34,686 bases of DNA from Terriglobia bacterium (GCA_030041095.1 JASHON010000025.1:1-34686), one strand, 5' to 3'. Counted from the stretch's first letter, positions 17,391-26,405 are shown. Numbers and translations: made by a program. The notes: generated by a model from the sequence alone, not told the origin.

Positions 17391-20162
17391 CTATAGCGAA
17401 CTTCCTGCCTTGGGACCCGGCACCGAAAAAAGCAGCCGCTCCAGGTCCATGGGAGGGGCCTGGCCAGGTGCTTGCACTTTTTGCATGATGCGCGCGACTT
17501 CTTTAAGCTGCGCAGCCGCTTTTTGATCTTGCCCCAACGCCCGATAAGTTCGGCTCAGGGTTTGACGGGCTTCGATCATGTCCGGCCAAAGAACCAGGGC
17601 AGCTTTCAAATGTTCAAGGGCTTCGTCGTACTTCTTTTCTTCGAAGGCAATCTTGCCCGCCAGCGATTGGATATACGGGTCGTTCGGATCGAGCTTCAAA
17701 GCCGCTTGGACGGCCTTTTGCGCTTCCGGCACGCTGACTGGATAAGCTTCCATGTCCGCCAATGCAAGATTGTAATAGGCCAGTGGTTGCCGGTTTCCCA
17801 GGCTAATGGCGGTTTCAAGCAATTCCTTCGCTTTGCTCATCTGAACCCGCCCAACTTCGATGACTCCATGAATGAAATACGCTTCATTCCATTCAGGCCA
17901 TTCAGCTTCAATCTGATTCAGACTGGCTACGGCCTGGGCATATCTCCGGATCAAGCCGTAAACGATGGCTTGGGTCAGCAACAATTGCTGGGAATGGGGA
18001 AACTTCCGGGTGGCTTGGCGCAATAGTGCCAGAAGCTCGGTTTTTTGACCGTGCTTAAGCAGGAACAGGGCTGCTTGAAAATAAAGATCGGGCCGGGAAG
18101 GATTGGCCCGGAGCCCCAACGTGAGGTCCTCCGCCGCTTGTTGAGCCTGGCCCATCGCATCGAGGATTTGAGCTCGTAAAAGATAGTAGTCGCCTTGGCG
18201 GGAAGCCGTGGGGGTCATATCGAGCTTTGCCAGCGCAGGCTGGGGGCCTTTCGCATGAAATGCGGCGATGGCGAAATCAACAAGAGTTCCAGGACTGGAA
18301 AGAAGCGCCGGCTTTGGGATTGTGGAAAAGAATTTTATTGCCTCGTTGTACTGGCCAGCCGCTAGAAGAGTTTCAGCACAAGCTTCCAGGTCGGCTACAG
18401 CCGGATGCGCCGTCAGGATTCTGTCGAATTCGGCGGAGCTTTCAGCGAGCTTTCCCTCCCGTAGCAGGGCCTTGGCCAACCAGATCTGCAGGGTGATGTC
18501 TGTCGGGTTAGCTATCAATTTTGCTCGTAGATTTTTGAGATACTGAGCCTCCTGCTGTCCCGGTGCGAGGCTAAGATAAGTGATGAGGCCGGAATAGGGA
18601 CGCCTTGTTAGGGCGGGCAATCGTTTGAGTCGCCGAACCACCACGAGCGCCCTTTCATGCTGGCCCGTACGGCCAAGAGCTTGAGCGTAACGAAGCAGCG
18701 TGCTTCGATTATCAGGAGCCATTGCGGCGGCCTGGCTGAGATAGCCCACCGCCTTCGCCGGCTCGTTGAGCTGCAGTTCGATTTCTCCGAGCTCGGCCAG
18801 GGCTCGACTGTTTTGGGGATGCTTTTCCAGGACGGATTCGAAGATTTGTGCCGCCTCGCGTGTACGGCCGGCTCGATAAAGCATTGCGCCCAAGCCTGTT
18901 TGAGCTTCAGTCAAGCTTGGGTCTAGTTCCACTGTATGTCTTAGGTCTCGAATCGATTGGGCGGGCTGCAGGACGGACTCCCCAACTCCCAGCTCATAAT
19001 ATCCGACCGCATCGCGAGGATTTTGCGCAACGTATTGGCGCAGGATTTCGACGCCCTCGCGAAACTCAGCAGTGTGAGCCAGCGCGTATCCGTACTCGCG
19101 GCGAATGACAGCATCTTTCGGCCTCAACTGCAGGTATTGACGCAAAGCATCGACCGCATCGCCGTAAAACCCCAACTTCTCCGACACCTGACCCAGCAGC
19201 AAGAGGATACCCGGTCGACTTGGAGCAAGCCGGTGCGCCTTGACCAGGCGCGCGGCCGCCTGGGTGAATTCGCCGTCCTTTTGCTCGATCCAGGCCAGAC
19301 TATACAAGACGTCAGCGTCATCGGGACGCCGCGCCAGCGCTGCATTGAGTGCCTGCTCCGCGCTGGTAGCGTCTCCGGCCTTCACAGCCGCCAAACCCAG
19401 GTTGTACAGAATGTCGTAGTTGCTCGGATCATCACGAAGGGCAAGCTTGAGCCAATTCTCGGCCTGGGCATAATCTCTCCATCCCACTTCCGTCATTCCG
19501 GCGGAGAAAGCGATCCTGGGGTCATGTGGGGAGGAATGAACAACCGCTGACAGCAAAGCTTCAGCTCGTTTTGGGCGGCGTGACCAGTGGAGCGCTTCGG
19601 CGCGAAGTATTTCTATCCCCGGATTTTTGCTGACAGCGGGAGGTAAACCGCTGAGGTATCCGAGCGCCCCCGGGCCATCGTGAGCGGCAATGCTGATCCG
19701 CGCAAGCTGAAGGCGCGCATTGAGTTGATGCGGGTTGCGGGCCAGCACCCGAAGAAAAAGAGAGCGTGCCTCGACGGTTCTTCCTACGGTGAGATCGTGA
19801 TTGGCAAGATTGTTGAGAATTGAAACTGAATGCGGATCAATCTCGAGGGCTTTGTTGTAGTAGGCGCCGGCTTCAGCGTATTTCTTTTCGGCATCGAGCA
19901 CCACCCCTAGCATTTCCAATGCATGAGGGTCGCGGGGATATCGAGCGAGAGCGGTGCGGAGCGCCGATTCGGCTCTCGAGTATTCCCCTCTCTGGAGTGC
20001 ACGGTCTACCCGCTCATAGACAAGCGCGGATACCTGCGCTCGAAGGCAGGCGCAGCAGATGAGAAGCAGAACAATGGGGTTGGCCGCTATCCAACCTCTG
20101 GAGAACGCCCGGCCCCGGCCCGCCCAATGCCCGGAACGTTCGACTAACTTCAATCCTGTCAT
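17391..20162 (-). CDS. Exported large TPR-repeat protein
   Basis: 923 residues from the ATG at 20162, the most upstream start in the frame. A basic n-region (KLVERSGHWAGRGRAFSRGW) precedes a signal-type helix at about residues 26-43 (ANPIVLLLICCACLRAQ). The rest is a near-continuous array of tetratricopeptide repeats, about twenty 34-residue units with the usual W/L-G-Y-A-P pattern, such as YAEAGAYYNKALEIDP, YDILYNLGLAAVKAGDA and YDEALEHLKAALVLWP. TPR arrays bind proteins, so it probably acts as a periplasmic or outer-membrane scaffold. It follows the TonB receptor by 211 bp on the same strand and may be its partner. Length is similar to TPR proteins of the PEP-CTERM system, and a PEP-CTERM gene lies 6 kb away, but no diagnostic feature of that family is recognised. 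Confidence 0.85.
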   Translation of the reverse strand: MTGLKLVERSGHWAGRGRAFSRGWIAANPIVLLLICCACLRAQVSALVYERVDRALQRGEYSRAESALRTALARYPRDPHALEMLGVVLDAEKKYAEAGAYYNKALEIDPHSVSILNNLANHDLTVGRTVEARSLFLRVLARNPHQLNARLQLARISIAAHDGPGALGYLSGLPPAVSKNPGIEILRAEALHWSRRPKRAEALLSAVVHSSPHDPRIAFSAGMTEVGWRDYAQAENWLKLALRDDPSNYDILYNLGLAAVKAGDATSAEQALNAALARRPDDADVLYSLAWIEQKDGEFTQAAARLVKAHRLAPSRPGILLLLGQVSEKLGFYGDAVDALRQYLQLRPKDAVIRREYGYALAHTAEFREGVEILRQYVAQNPRDAVGYYELGVGESVLQPAQSIRDLRHTVELDPSLTEAQTGLGAMLYRAGRTREAAQIFESVLEKHPQNSRALAELGEIELQLNEPAKAVGYLSQAAAMAPDNRSTLLRYAQALGRTGQHERALVVVRRLKRLPALTRRPYSGLITYLSLAPGQQEAQYLKNLRAKLIANPTDITLQIWLAKALLREGKLAESSAEFDRILTAHPAVADLEACAETLLAAGQYNEAIKFFSTIPKPALLSSPGTLVDFAIAAFHAKGPQPALAKLDMTPTASRQGDYYLLRAQILDAMGQAQQAAEDLTLGLRANPSRPDLYFQAALFLLKHGQKTELLALLRQATRKFPHSQQLLLTQAIVYGLIRRYAQAVASLNQIEAEWPEWNEAYFIHGVIEVGRVQMSKAKELLETAISLGNRQPLAYYNLALADMEAYPVSVPEAQKAVQAALKLDPNDPYIQSLAGKIAFEEKKYDEALEHLKAALVLWPDMIEARQTLSRTYRALGQDQKAAAQLKEVARIMQKVQAPGQAPPMDLERLLFSVPGPKAGSSL

Positions 20163-20336
20163 TCCGAAACTGCCCGGACCCGTTGGAGCTACACGAAGTC
20201 TCTCCCCCCTCCCGAAGATTGAAAATTCCGGGATTCAGTGCCGCACCCTGCCTGACGGTGCCCGCCGCTTTCCACCTGACCTCGCGGGAGACGCCAAGGA
20301 AGAGACGTTCGTCATTTGGCAAGAGCGCGGCGTGGA

Positions 20337-20352
20337 CCTGCCGGCCGGCAGG
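20337..20352. terminator. 16-bp perfect palindrome after the TonB receptor gene
   Basis: CCTGCCGGCCGGCAGG begins 21 bp past the receptor stop codon (minus strand). As RNA it would fold into a 6-bp GC stem with a GGCC loop. No T-run follows, so it might slow transcription or protect the receptor mRNA from decay, lowering expression of the downstream TPR gene. Confidence 0.35.
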
Positions 20353-20373
20353 CAGCCGCGCTCCTTGGCCTGC

Positions 20374-23300
20374 CTACCAATATACCTTGGCCGACACTTG
20401 CAGTTCGCGCGGATCGTTATACTGGCCGGTGACGAGCCCAAACGAGCCTGACCCGACCGTCGTATTGGGAGGCGCGAATTGGACGTGATTAAAGGCGTTA
20501 AACGTATCCAGGCGCAACTCCAGTTTTCCTGCCTCTCCGAGTGGTTTGATAGGGATATCCTTAAAGAGGGTAAGGTCGGCATCCTGGGTGCCTTGAGCAT
20601 AGACGGGAATCACCCGCGCCGCGGTGCCCAAAGTGTGCTCCGCCGGCTCGACGGCAACCTGCGGATTCGCAAAGAATTGGCCGACCTCGCACGTTTCACT
20701 GCAGTTGGCCGTTTTGAGGGGCGCCAGCAAGTCGGGATGTTGAGTCCCGTAGGTCGGCAGCGGCGTCGAGCTTTGCGAGGTGATTTCAAGCGGCTGACCG
20801 TCGTCAAACCGCCAATAGCCTGAAGTCTTCCAGCCGCCCAGAATATAGTCTTCAAGACGACTCCAACTGCCTCCAAAGCGTTGCCCACGGCCAAATGGAA
20901 GCTGGTAGACATAGGCAATATCAAAAATTTGCGGAATGTCGTACTCGGAGAGCGCGTATTCCAGCAGCCTGTTGTTAGGGTCCTGGATCGCCGGCGCCGT
21001 TCCGCCCACCCAAGTGGTGTTCCCTCCGGCGACGGAAGCATCATCCAGCGCGTGCGACCAGGTGTAGTTGGCCGATATCTGGAGCCCGTGCGAGAATCTC
21101 TTCTGGAATTGCAACTGCAAAGCGTTATATTCCGAATTCGCCCAAGGCGGGTTCGGTCCGCTGAAGCCGTTAAATTCCGGGTTCTGTTCCATGAACGTGA
21201 CCGCCGGCACGTAGGAGCCGCAGATGCCGCAGCCTGGGGTCGTAATCAATCCATAGAACGGGTTCTGAATATAGGTATTGAGGGCCTGAATCTGGGCCGG
21301 CGAAGCATGCTCAACCCAGGACCCCAAGTAGTCGAGCCCGCCCGCAGAAGCGAAATAAAGGTGGGTCCCTTTCGACCCCACGTACTCCGCGCTCGCCAGC
21401 ATGCTCCCAAACTGGTGCTGCACCCCAAAACTCCAGTCCTGCATGTAAGGCAACTGGTTCCAGTTCCTTATATATCCTGAAACGCCCAGTCCCAAATCCG
21501 TATTCAACCCCTCCGAGCTTCCCGGTGGCAGAATTAATCCTCCCGGAGGGGCCGCGCTGAAATTCGTTGCTGGGAAAGGATTGCTCAATGACGCCCAGGG
21601 GGTGTAGCCATTGCCTTGATAGGTGGTAAGCCAACTCGTGTCCTGGAGGAACCCGTCATTTTCCCCGAGACCAGTTCCGTGCGCCGTATAATCCGGTTGG
21701 GAGAAAAAGATGCCGTAGCCTCCCCGTAGTACCGTGCTGTGGGTCAGTTCGTAAGCCAAGCCGAAGCGCGGCGCCAAGTCGGTGTACGATGTATCCACTA
21801 CCCCGCGCTCGCTGGGGCTGGCAAACTCGATCCCACCATATAGCGTGCTCAGGTTGGGAACGGCCAGGCCGGCGCCGGTGAAGTCCGCGGCTGCGGATGA
21901 GGAGAGCGCCAAGTGATCGCTCGAAAGTGGATTCACCGCGGTCGGGTCAAGCCACTCCTGCTTGTTGTGCCGCTCTGTAGCGGGCGTAACAATGTCATAG
22001 CGAACTCCCAAGTTCAAAGTCAGCTTGTTCGTCGCGTGCCAATTGTCCAAGGCGTAGCCCGCGTACTCAAAGTTCTGGGTCTCGATGGCGTCCGGTATTT
22101 CGTATTGTCCCCACGAACCCGGGCCCCCAACTCCGGTCAGAAAAGTTGCTAAGCCATCACCACCCGTGCCGCCATTTGGGTTTTCGGAGGTTCCAGTCTG
22201 GCTGAATTCAAACGCGCCCGCCGGAGTGCCCGGCTGCTCGAAACTGTCCTTGTACACTAACATCTCGCCACCGAACTTGAACTCATGGTGGCCTGACATT
22301 TTGTCCAAGCTCACCATCAAGTCATGCGTTTCCAGCGCATAGTGCAACACCGACCACGCCTGCGCTCCCAATGACTCCGCCCCGACGTACGTGTAGCCGC
22401 CGTCGATGTATATCGTGGGGGAGGCGCTGACGCCTGACGTGCCCATATAAGCGGGCAAGTCAAGCGATGTTTCCGGATTGAAGCTCGAGAAGCCTTTGTC
22501 GATACCTTCTGTCCAGCTTATGCTGCGCGTCCAGCCATAAGAGGCCTGTAGAAGGAGGGTTGGGCTGAAATTGTGGGTAACGTCGAGTACGGCCGATTGC
22601 GAGCCGTCATTGCCCGGTCCCTGAGTGTCCGTGTTTTCAGGGTTGTTCCAAGGGTTGGCGCCTTCGTACGTGCCGTCGAGATTCGCCGAAAAGCGCGCGT
22701 CAAGGTGAGTCATGTCACTGATTTGACGGTCGACCTTAACGTCAAACTGATTGCTCGTGCTTGAGTTCGTTCCCGCGCCTGCCCAATTATCGAAGCGGTT
22801 GTATGCGGGACCCGGCTTCGAAGTCGGAAGCGGATAATACTGAAACATCGCAAATGCCGTGGGGTTGATCAAGTTGCCGGGATGAGCGGGCAGAGCGAAC
22901 GGCGTGCCGGCAAGTAGCGGGCTGCCTGGACTCACGTACGTCGCCATATCATTGTTGGGAATGATCGCCGTGAGGTCTCGCTGGCCGGTGCTCGAATTAT
23001 AATAGCCGCTGTACGGGTCCCAAAGTTGCCCGTTGGCCGCTGAGCACGCTCCGGCAGCGTTAAACGTTCCCCCATTATCCGCACAAAGCTCGGAGAAGTC
23101 TCCATTCCGCTCGGCCACGCTGGGAACACCAGCGGCATACGAGCTGCTCGTGTAGTCGCGCGTTCCTTCATAATCGAGGAAGAAGAACGTTTTGTTCTTC
23201 TGAATCGGCCCGCCGAACGTCCCGCCAAAATCGTTTTGGCGTCCAGGGGCAAGCGCTATTCCCGACCGGTTGCTGAACCAATTATTGGCATTCATAGAGG

Positions 23301-24195
23301 AATTGCGAAGATATTCGTAGGCGCTGCCGTGGAATGAATTGGTCCCTGAGCGCAAAATGACGTTGATGACCGTATTTCCGCTCATCCCCATATCGGCGCT
23401 GAATTGGTTCTGCTCCACCGAGAACTCCTGGACGGCGTCAACGGACGGGACGTAGAGCGGATTTTGGATTTGCGTGTTCTGTTCGGGCGCAGTCGTGCTG
23501 GTGCCGTCGATTTTGATATCCGCCGTCATATTGCGACCGCCGTTTGAAACGAAGTTGTTCGCAGTCGTGTTAGGGGCGAAAGCATCGACGGGCGGCTGGC
23601 TCACCCCGGGAGTCAGCATCGACAAGTCAAAGACGCTGCGTCCAACGAGCGGTAGATTGTTGATGAGGTTCCGGTCGACCGTTTGCCCCGTGGTGGCATT
23701 CTGAGCCTGAAGCAGCGGCGCCGTGCCGGTGACGGTAACCGTTTCCGTCGTTGCACCCACTTGCAGCTTGAAACCCATGGTGGTGTGCTCCGCAACGCCC
23801 AGCACAATTCCGTCGCGCACCGCAGTGCGGAAACCCCTCGCGGCCACGGAAAACCTGTAGGTTCCCGGCGGCAAGTTGCCCATCGTATAACGGCCCACAG
23901 AGTTCGTGGTGGTTGAGTAAGTGAAGCCATTCGCTGCGTTGGTGGCTGTTACCTTTGCGCCCGGAACTACGGCTCCGGAGGGGTCCGTCACTACCCCTGT
24001 CATCGAGGCGCTATAAACCTGGCCCCGTGCAAGTTGCGGAGAAAAACCGGCGAGCACCAACACGACGGCTATCCCGATAAGCCACTGCAGCCACTTCGTC
24101 TCTTCGGAGGAGGGTTCACCCACGCCCCTAGGTGAAAACGTCAAGGCCGCTCTCACTGTTCCGGTACCTTTGTTTCGACCAACCCATCGAGCCAT
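20374..24195 (-). CDS. TonB-dependent receptor, Oar-like, with carboxypeptidase-regulatory-like domain
   Basis: 1273 residues. The ATG at 24195 is preceded by GAGGAGGT at good spacing. A long basic n-region (~35 residues) leads into the signal helix (LIGIAVVLVLAGFSPQLARG). Residues ~62-130 are a carboxypeptidase-regulatory-like beta-sandwich (TGVVTDPSGAVVPGAKVTAT, YTMGNLPPGTYRFSVAARGF). The plug follows (~140-280; NLPLVGRSVFDLSMLTPGV, INVILRSGTNSFHGSAYEYL), then a long beta-barrel with many aromatic-ended strands, closing with LQVSAKVYW, the terminal aromatic needed for barrel insertion. This layout is that of Oar-type receptors, abundant in Acidobacteriota and usually lacking a separate SusD partner. 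Substrate unknown; nearby GH79 and GH9 genes suggest a glycan. TonB, ExbB and ExbD are not in the window. Confidence 0.93.
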   Translation of the reverse strand: MARWVGRNKGTGTVRAALTFSPRGVGEPSSEETKWLQWLIGIAVVLVLAGFSPQLARGQVYSASMTGVVTDPSGAVVPGAKVTATNAANGFTYSTTTNSVGRYTMGNLPPGTYRFSVAARGFRTAVRDGIVLGVAEHTTMGFKLQVGATTETVTVTGTAPLLQAQNATTGQTVDRNLINNLPLVGRSVFDLSMLTPGVSQPPVDAFAPNTTANNFVSNGGRNMTADIKIDGTSTTAPEQNTQIQNPLYVPSVDAVQEFSVEQNQFSADMGMSGNTVINVILRSGTNSFHGSAYEYLRNSSMNANNWFSNRSGIALAPGRQNDFGGTFGGPIQKNKTFFFLDYEGTRDYTSSSYAAGVPSVAERNGDFSELCADNGGTFNAAGACSAANGQLWDPYSGYYNSSTGQRDLTAIIPNNDMATYVSPGSPLLAGTPFALPAHPGNLINPTAFAMFQYYPLPTSKPGPAYNRFDNWAGAGTNSSTSNQFDVKVDRQISDMTHLDARFSANLDGTYEGANPWNNPENTDTQGPGNDGSQSAVLDVTHNFSPTLLLQASYGWTRSISWTEGIDKGFSSFNPETSLDLPAYMGTSGVSASPTIYIDGGYTYVGAESLGAQAWSVLHYALETHDLMVSLDKMSGHHEFKFGGEMLVYKDSFEQPGTPAGAFEFSQTGTSENPNGGTGGDGLATFLTGVGGPGSWGQYEIPDAIETQNFEYAGYALDNWHATNKLTLNLGVRYDIVTPATERHNKQEWLDPTAVNPLSSDHLALSSSAAADFTGAGLAVPNLSTLYGGIEFASPSERGVVDTSYTDLAPRFGLAYELTHSTVLRGGYGIFFSQPDYTAHGTGLGENDGFLQDTSWLTTYQGNGYTPWASLSNPFPATNFSAAPPGGLILPPGSSEGLNTDLGLGVSGYIRNWNQLPYMQDWSFGVQHQFGSMLASAEYVGSKGTHLYFASAGGLDYLGSWVEHASPAQIQALNTYIQNPFYGLITTPGCGICGSYVPAVTFMEQNPEFNGFSGPNPPWANSEYNALQLQFQKRFSHGLQISANYTWSHALDDASVAGGNTTWVGGTAPAIQDPNNRLLEYALSEYDIPQIFDIAYVYQLPFGRGQRFGGSWSRLEDYILGGWKTSGYWRFDDGQPLEITSQSSTPLPTYGTQHPDLLAPLKTANCSETCEVGQFFANPQVAVEPAEHTLGTAARVIPVYAQGTQDADLTLFKDIPIKPLGEAGKLELRLDTFNAFNHVQFAPPNTTVGSGSFGLVTGQYNDPRELQVSAKVYW

Positions 24196-24289
24196 TTTCA
24201 GACCTCCTCATCTCCAGTATTTAACCCGTTTAGACACCCTCTCCGTCCTCAATAATTTCTGGCGGCGCTGCGAGTCGATTTGTGCCTGC

Positions 24290-24321
24290 TTGCCACCCTC
24301 AGCGCGTTTCAGGGTTGGCAA
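24290..24321 (-). promoter_or_regulatory. Hairpin in the 5' leader of the TonB receptor mRNA
   Basis: On the minus strand TTGCCAACCCT and AGGGTGGCAA pair over ten base pairs with one bulged A and an 11-nt loop. It lies in the middle of the predicted ~160-nt leader, about 95 nt before the start codon. It could stabilise the mRNA or be part of a regulatory RNA; no known riboswitch class is recognised. Confidence 0.3.
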
Positions 24322-24360
24322 ACACCCGCCTTTGAATTTGTGTAACAGTAAGTTATCTGG

Positions 24361-24389
24361 TATATATCCATCTTTTCCCGAAATGTCAA
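24361..24389 (-). promoter_or_regulatory. Sigma-70-type promoter for the TonB receptor
   Basis: Read on the minus strand, a perfect TTGACA (24389-24384) and TATATA (24366-24361) are spaced by 17 bp. Transcription would start near 24354. The -35 element lies directly against the left edge of the duplicated segment. Confidence 0.62.
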
Positions 24390-24464
24390 CCTTTTTTAAC
24401 ATTTTTTAATTTCCGTGCTCCTTGAGGTGCTTAGTCATTTTTTCGCCACTTGACCGGCTATTTT

Positions 24465-24470
24465 TATGAT
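24465..24470 (+). promoter_or_regulatory. Possible -10 element in the GH79 leader (copy 1; copy 2 at 26561-26566)
   Basis: TATGAT, a five-of-six match to the -10 consensus, follows an AT-rich block. The best -35 at 17 bp (TTCGCC) is poor. If used, it would give a leader of about 300 nt containing the conserved long hairpin. Confidence 0.22.
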
Positions 24471-24530
24471 CGCTTTATCTGCAATAGAATCAACAGAGTA
24501 AGTCATATTTAAAGTCTGGATCGGTCGCGT

Positions 24531-24603
24531 ATCCCTGAACTGGCCAATGGGACTCTGCCCTCTTACGTTTATCAATGAGCCTACAATTGGCCGGTTCACG
24601 GAT
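24531..24603 (+). promoter_or_regulatory. Long conserved hairpin in the GH79 leader, copy 1
   Basis: ATCCCTGAACTGGCCAAT (24531-24548) pairs with ATTGGCCGGTTCACGGAT (24586-24603): 18-bp arms with one C-C mismatch and one G-T pair, around a 37-nt loop. The stem is too long and regular to dismiss easily. It lies ~175 bp before the ATG and could act as an RNA leader structure or a DNA-binding site. Confidence 0.5.
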
Positions 24604-24777
24604 CGGAAACCACGGAGGAGTTGTCTTAATCGTTTTCTCGCGAATTGCCGCGGATCTTTGAAGGCATTCCTAAAGCAACACTTGCAACGCTCATTCCTCA
24701 TCGGTATATTGAACGGTTCGTCGGATTCCGCCCTGAAAGAATAAATCGCGGGAACCCGTAGATCCGAAGGCTGGTTC

Positions 24778-25195
24778 ATGAGAACCCGAATTTTGGGGAC
24801 AGTATTGGGCTGTGTCGTAGCGTTAGGTATGCTCGGTGTCATAGGACCCCAGTCGGCAAGTCAAGCCAAGCCTGCCGGAGGGTCGTGGCTGTTGAGGGCC
24901 GACGTGTTGCGTTGGAGCGTGCACCAAGCAGGTAATTCAGAGCCGTCGTCTACTGCGACGGTAGACACCGCTGAGGTGACCGTTCATCCCGAAACGCCTG
25001 GGCTAACAATCCCACCCAGGTTTCTGGGCTTCAGCTACGAGGCCCCGGTGCTGGCAACGCGCTATTTCGAGTTCCGTCACAAAGTTTTTGTGCACTTGCT
25101 TGCGAATTTGGGGACAGGTGTGTTGCGATTCGGTGGCAACTCGGTTGAGTTCACTTACTGGTCTCGCCAGGGAACCGTCAAGGAGCCGAAAGAGC
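24778..25195 (+). pseudogene. Truncated GH79 gene (first ~139 codons)
   Basis: The ATG at 24778 follows GAAGG and begins a copy of the intact gene at 26873, with the same signal peptide and the N-terminal barrel segment up to FTYWSRQGTVKEPKE. Homology then stops and the frame runs through antisense transposase sequence to a stop at 25428, giving a 216-residue chimera with a Pro/Arg-rich end. Both catalytic glutamates (199 and 323 in the intact copy) are missing, so it cannot be an active GH79 enzyme. Differences from the intact copy are few (Leu6/Phe, Gly35/Val, Thr61/Ala, Lys102/Thr plus silent changes), so the break is recent. Confidence 0.85.
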
Positions 25196-25594
25196 CGCCA
25201 CGCGCGACCACGGCACGTCGGCGGCTTCTTGATCCAGGAGGCTTTCAAAGAACCGGTCCAGCCCCAGCCGCTTCCACAGTTCCAAACCCAGAAAACAGTC
25301 CCCGAACCGTCGCACGCGTTCCAGCCGGATCTTCTTCACCAAGACCTGCGCCACGGCGGGATCGCTCTCGGGCGGTGGGACCTCGGAAGGAAACAACTTC
25401 AACTGCTGGCGTTCCCCTTGCTCGTTAAAAACCTCGACCGCTTTCAGCCAGCGCGCCTGCGCCGAGTAATTCAACTCGCCCAGATAGCAGACCGTGCGCT
25501 GGCGCGGACCGTCGGGCGTGCGCACCGTTTCCACCAGAGACCAATAGGTGTGGTCTTTGCCGTCCTTCGCCACGCGATAGGGACGCAAGAACAT
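25196..25594 (-). mobile_element. Truncated IS1634-like (IS4 superfamily) transposase, N-terminal part only
   Basis: From the ATG at 25594 the minus strand encodes ~133 residues typical of the N-terminus of IS1634-group DDE transposases: FLRPYRVAKDGKDHTYWSLV, then RQRTVCYLGEL, and RLGLDRFFESLL. The frame reads DVPWSRVAA and then enters the reversed GH79 fragment and stops at 25178. The catalytic DDE domain is absent. The break is internal to the transposase, not at an IS end, so it was made by deletion or recombination rather than by insertion. The IS left end should lie just beyond 25594, but no terminal inverted repeat can be paired because the other end is missing. Confidence 0.75.
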
Positions 25595-25754
25595 CGTTCA
25601 GATGTTGCCAGTTGCCGGAGACGAAAAACAAGAGGGTAGGTTTTCACTACATCGGCTTTTCTGCGAGCGTGAACTGAAAACAAAATGCTTGCTCAATCGC
25701 GAGGCAACAAAATAATCAAAAACGCATCCGTCGTGACGAACTTCGGCTAGACTC

Positions 25755-25800
25755 CTGGCCAGATTCTTCGGCCGCCGCAGCGACCTCAGAATGACAGCGG
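25755..25800. repeat. Candidate dispersed intergenic hairpin repeat
   Basis: The stretch containing AGATTCTTCGGCC and ACCTCAGAATGACAG has ATTCT (25763-25767) and AGAAT (25788-25792) as inverted arms around a GC-rich centre. Units of the form 'ATTCTTCG...CTCAGAATGACA' are a common intergenic repeat in many bacterial genomes; only one copy is seen here. The remaining 25595-25870 shows no gene. Confidence 0.4.
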
Positions 25801-25843
25801 CTGCGGTTTTCTCAGCAATCAGTTACGAGTGCGGCGGTTTGAG

Positions 25844-25860
25844 GCTCGCGTTGAGCGAGC
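25844..25860 (-). terminator. Candidate terminator hairpin of the PEP-CTERM gene
   Basis: GCTCGC and GCGAGC form a perfect 6-bp stem with a 5-nt loop, starting 12 bp past the stop codon of the PEP-CTERM gene. No T-run follows it. Confidence 0.35.
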
Positions 25861-25871
25861 GACGACGCGCG

Positions 25872-26405
25872 CTACGATTTCGGAGCGTAGGCCAACACTC
25901 GCCGCCGAACCAGCCAAAGCCCCGCCAGCAATGCGGTTCCGAGAAGCAGGATTGAGCTCGGTTCCGGCGTCGGGGTCAAGGCGCCGTTTAAGAGCCCATC
26001 CTGGTGGGTTGAACTGTAAAAGATGTCGGACTCATTGGAGATTGAGCCACCAGTATAGTTGACCAGCGTGATGGCGTTGTTCGCGGCGAAGTCGAAATTG
26101 GGTAAGCCGGTCGCCGCAGTCCCCGCCTGAATCACCTGAAAACTCCCTTCGGCACCCTGGACTTGAATAAACGTAAATGTCAGCGAATCGGGAGCTCCGA
26201 CGGTGAGATCAACCGCCGTAGCCAGGCCAGTCGTCGTATCAATCGTGACCGTGCCGCTCAGCACCGATCCGCTGGCGAAGGTTCCAGAGGCCACGAACGT
26301 CTGGATCGTATCAGCGCGGGCCGCGCCAGCGGCTAACGCCACCAGGACAGCCGTCATGCACGCGAGCGTGAAACGCTTGAAAGATGAATCAAAGAGGTTT
26401 TTCAA
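25872..26405 (-). CDS. Exported PEP-CTERM sorting-signal protein
   Basis: 177 residues. The best start is the TTG at 26405, five bases after GGAGG; the longer frame from 26417 would begin inside the ribosome-binding site. The signal peptide is KNLFDSSFKRFTLACMTAVL with cleavage after AARA. The mature part is small, polar and beta-rich (FVASGTFASGSVLSGTVTID). The C-terminus has the PEP-CTERM tripartite signal: PTPEPSS, a transmembrane helix (ILLLGTALLAGLWLV) and RRR. Such proteins are processed by an exosortase, often with EPS production; no exosortase is in this window. It has its own promoter and sits between the two copies of the GH79 duplication. Confidence 0.87.
   Translation of the reverse strand: MKNLFDSSFKRFTLACMTAVLVALAAGAARADTIQTFVASGTFASGSVLSGTVTIDTTTGLATAVDLTVGAPDSLTFTFIQVQGAEGSFQVIQAGTAATGLPNFDFAANNAITLVNYTGGSISNESDIFYSSTHQDGLLNGALTPTPEPSSILLLGTALLAGLWLVRRRVLAYAPKS

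Larger units (their letters stand above)
24391..25195 (+). repeat. Direct repeat copy 1 (~805 bp): GH79 upstream region and 5' gene end
   Basis: This segment aligns end to end with 26486-27290. By direct comparison I count about 15 substitutions and one internal 1-nt indel (an extra A near 24673), roughly 98% identity. It covers ~387 bp of upstream DNA and 139 codons of the GH79 gene. Homology starts within a T-run followed by AACATTTTTTAATTT and stops after the codons for VKEPKE. Confidence 0.93.

Noticed and set aside
24435-24842. Minus-strand ORF of 135 residues in the duplicated leader
   Set aside because: The 1-nt indel between the two copies breaks the frame in copy 2, and it overlaps the GH79 start antisense, so there is no sign of coding constraint.
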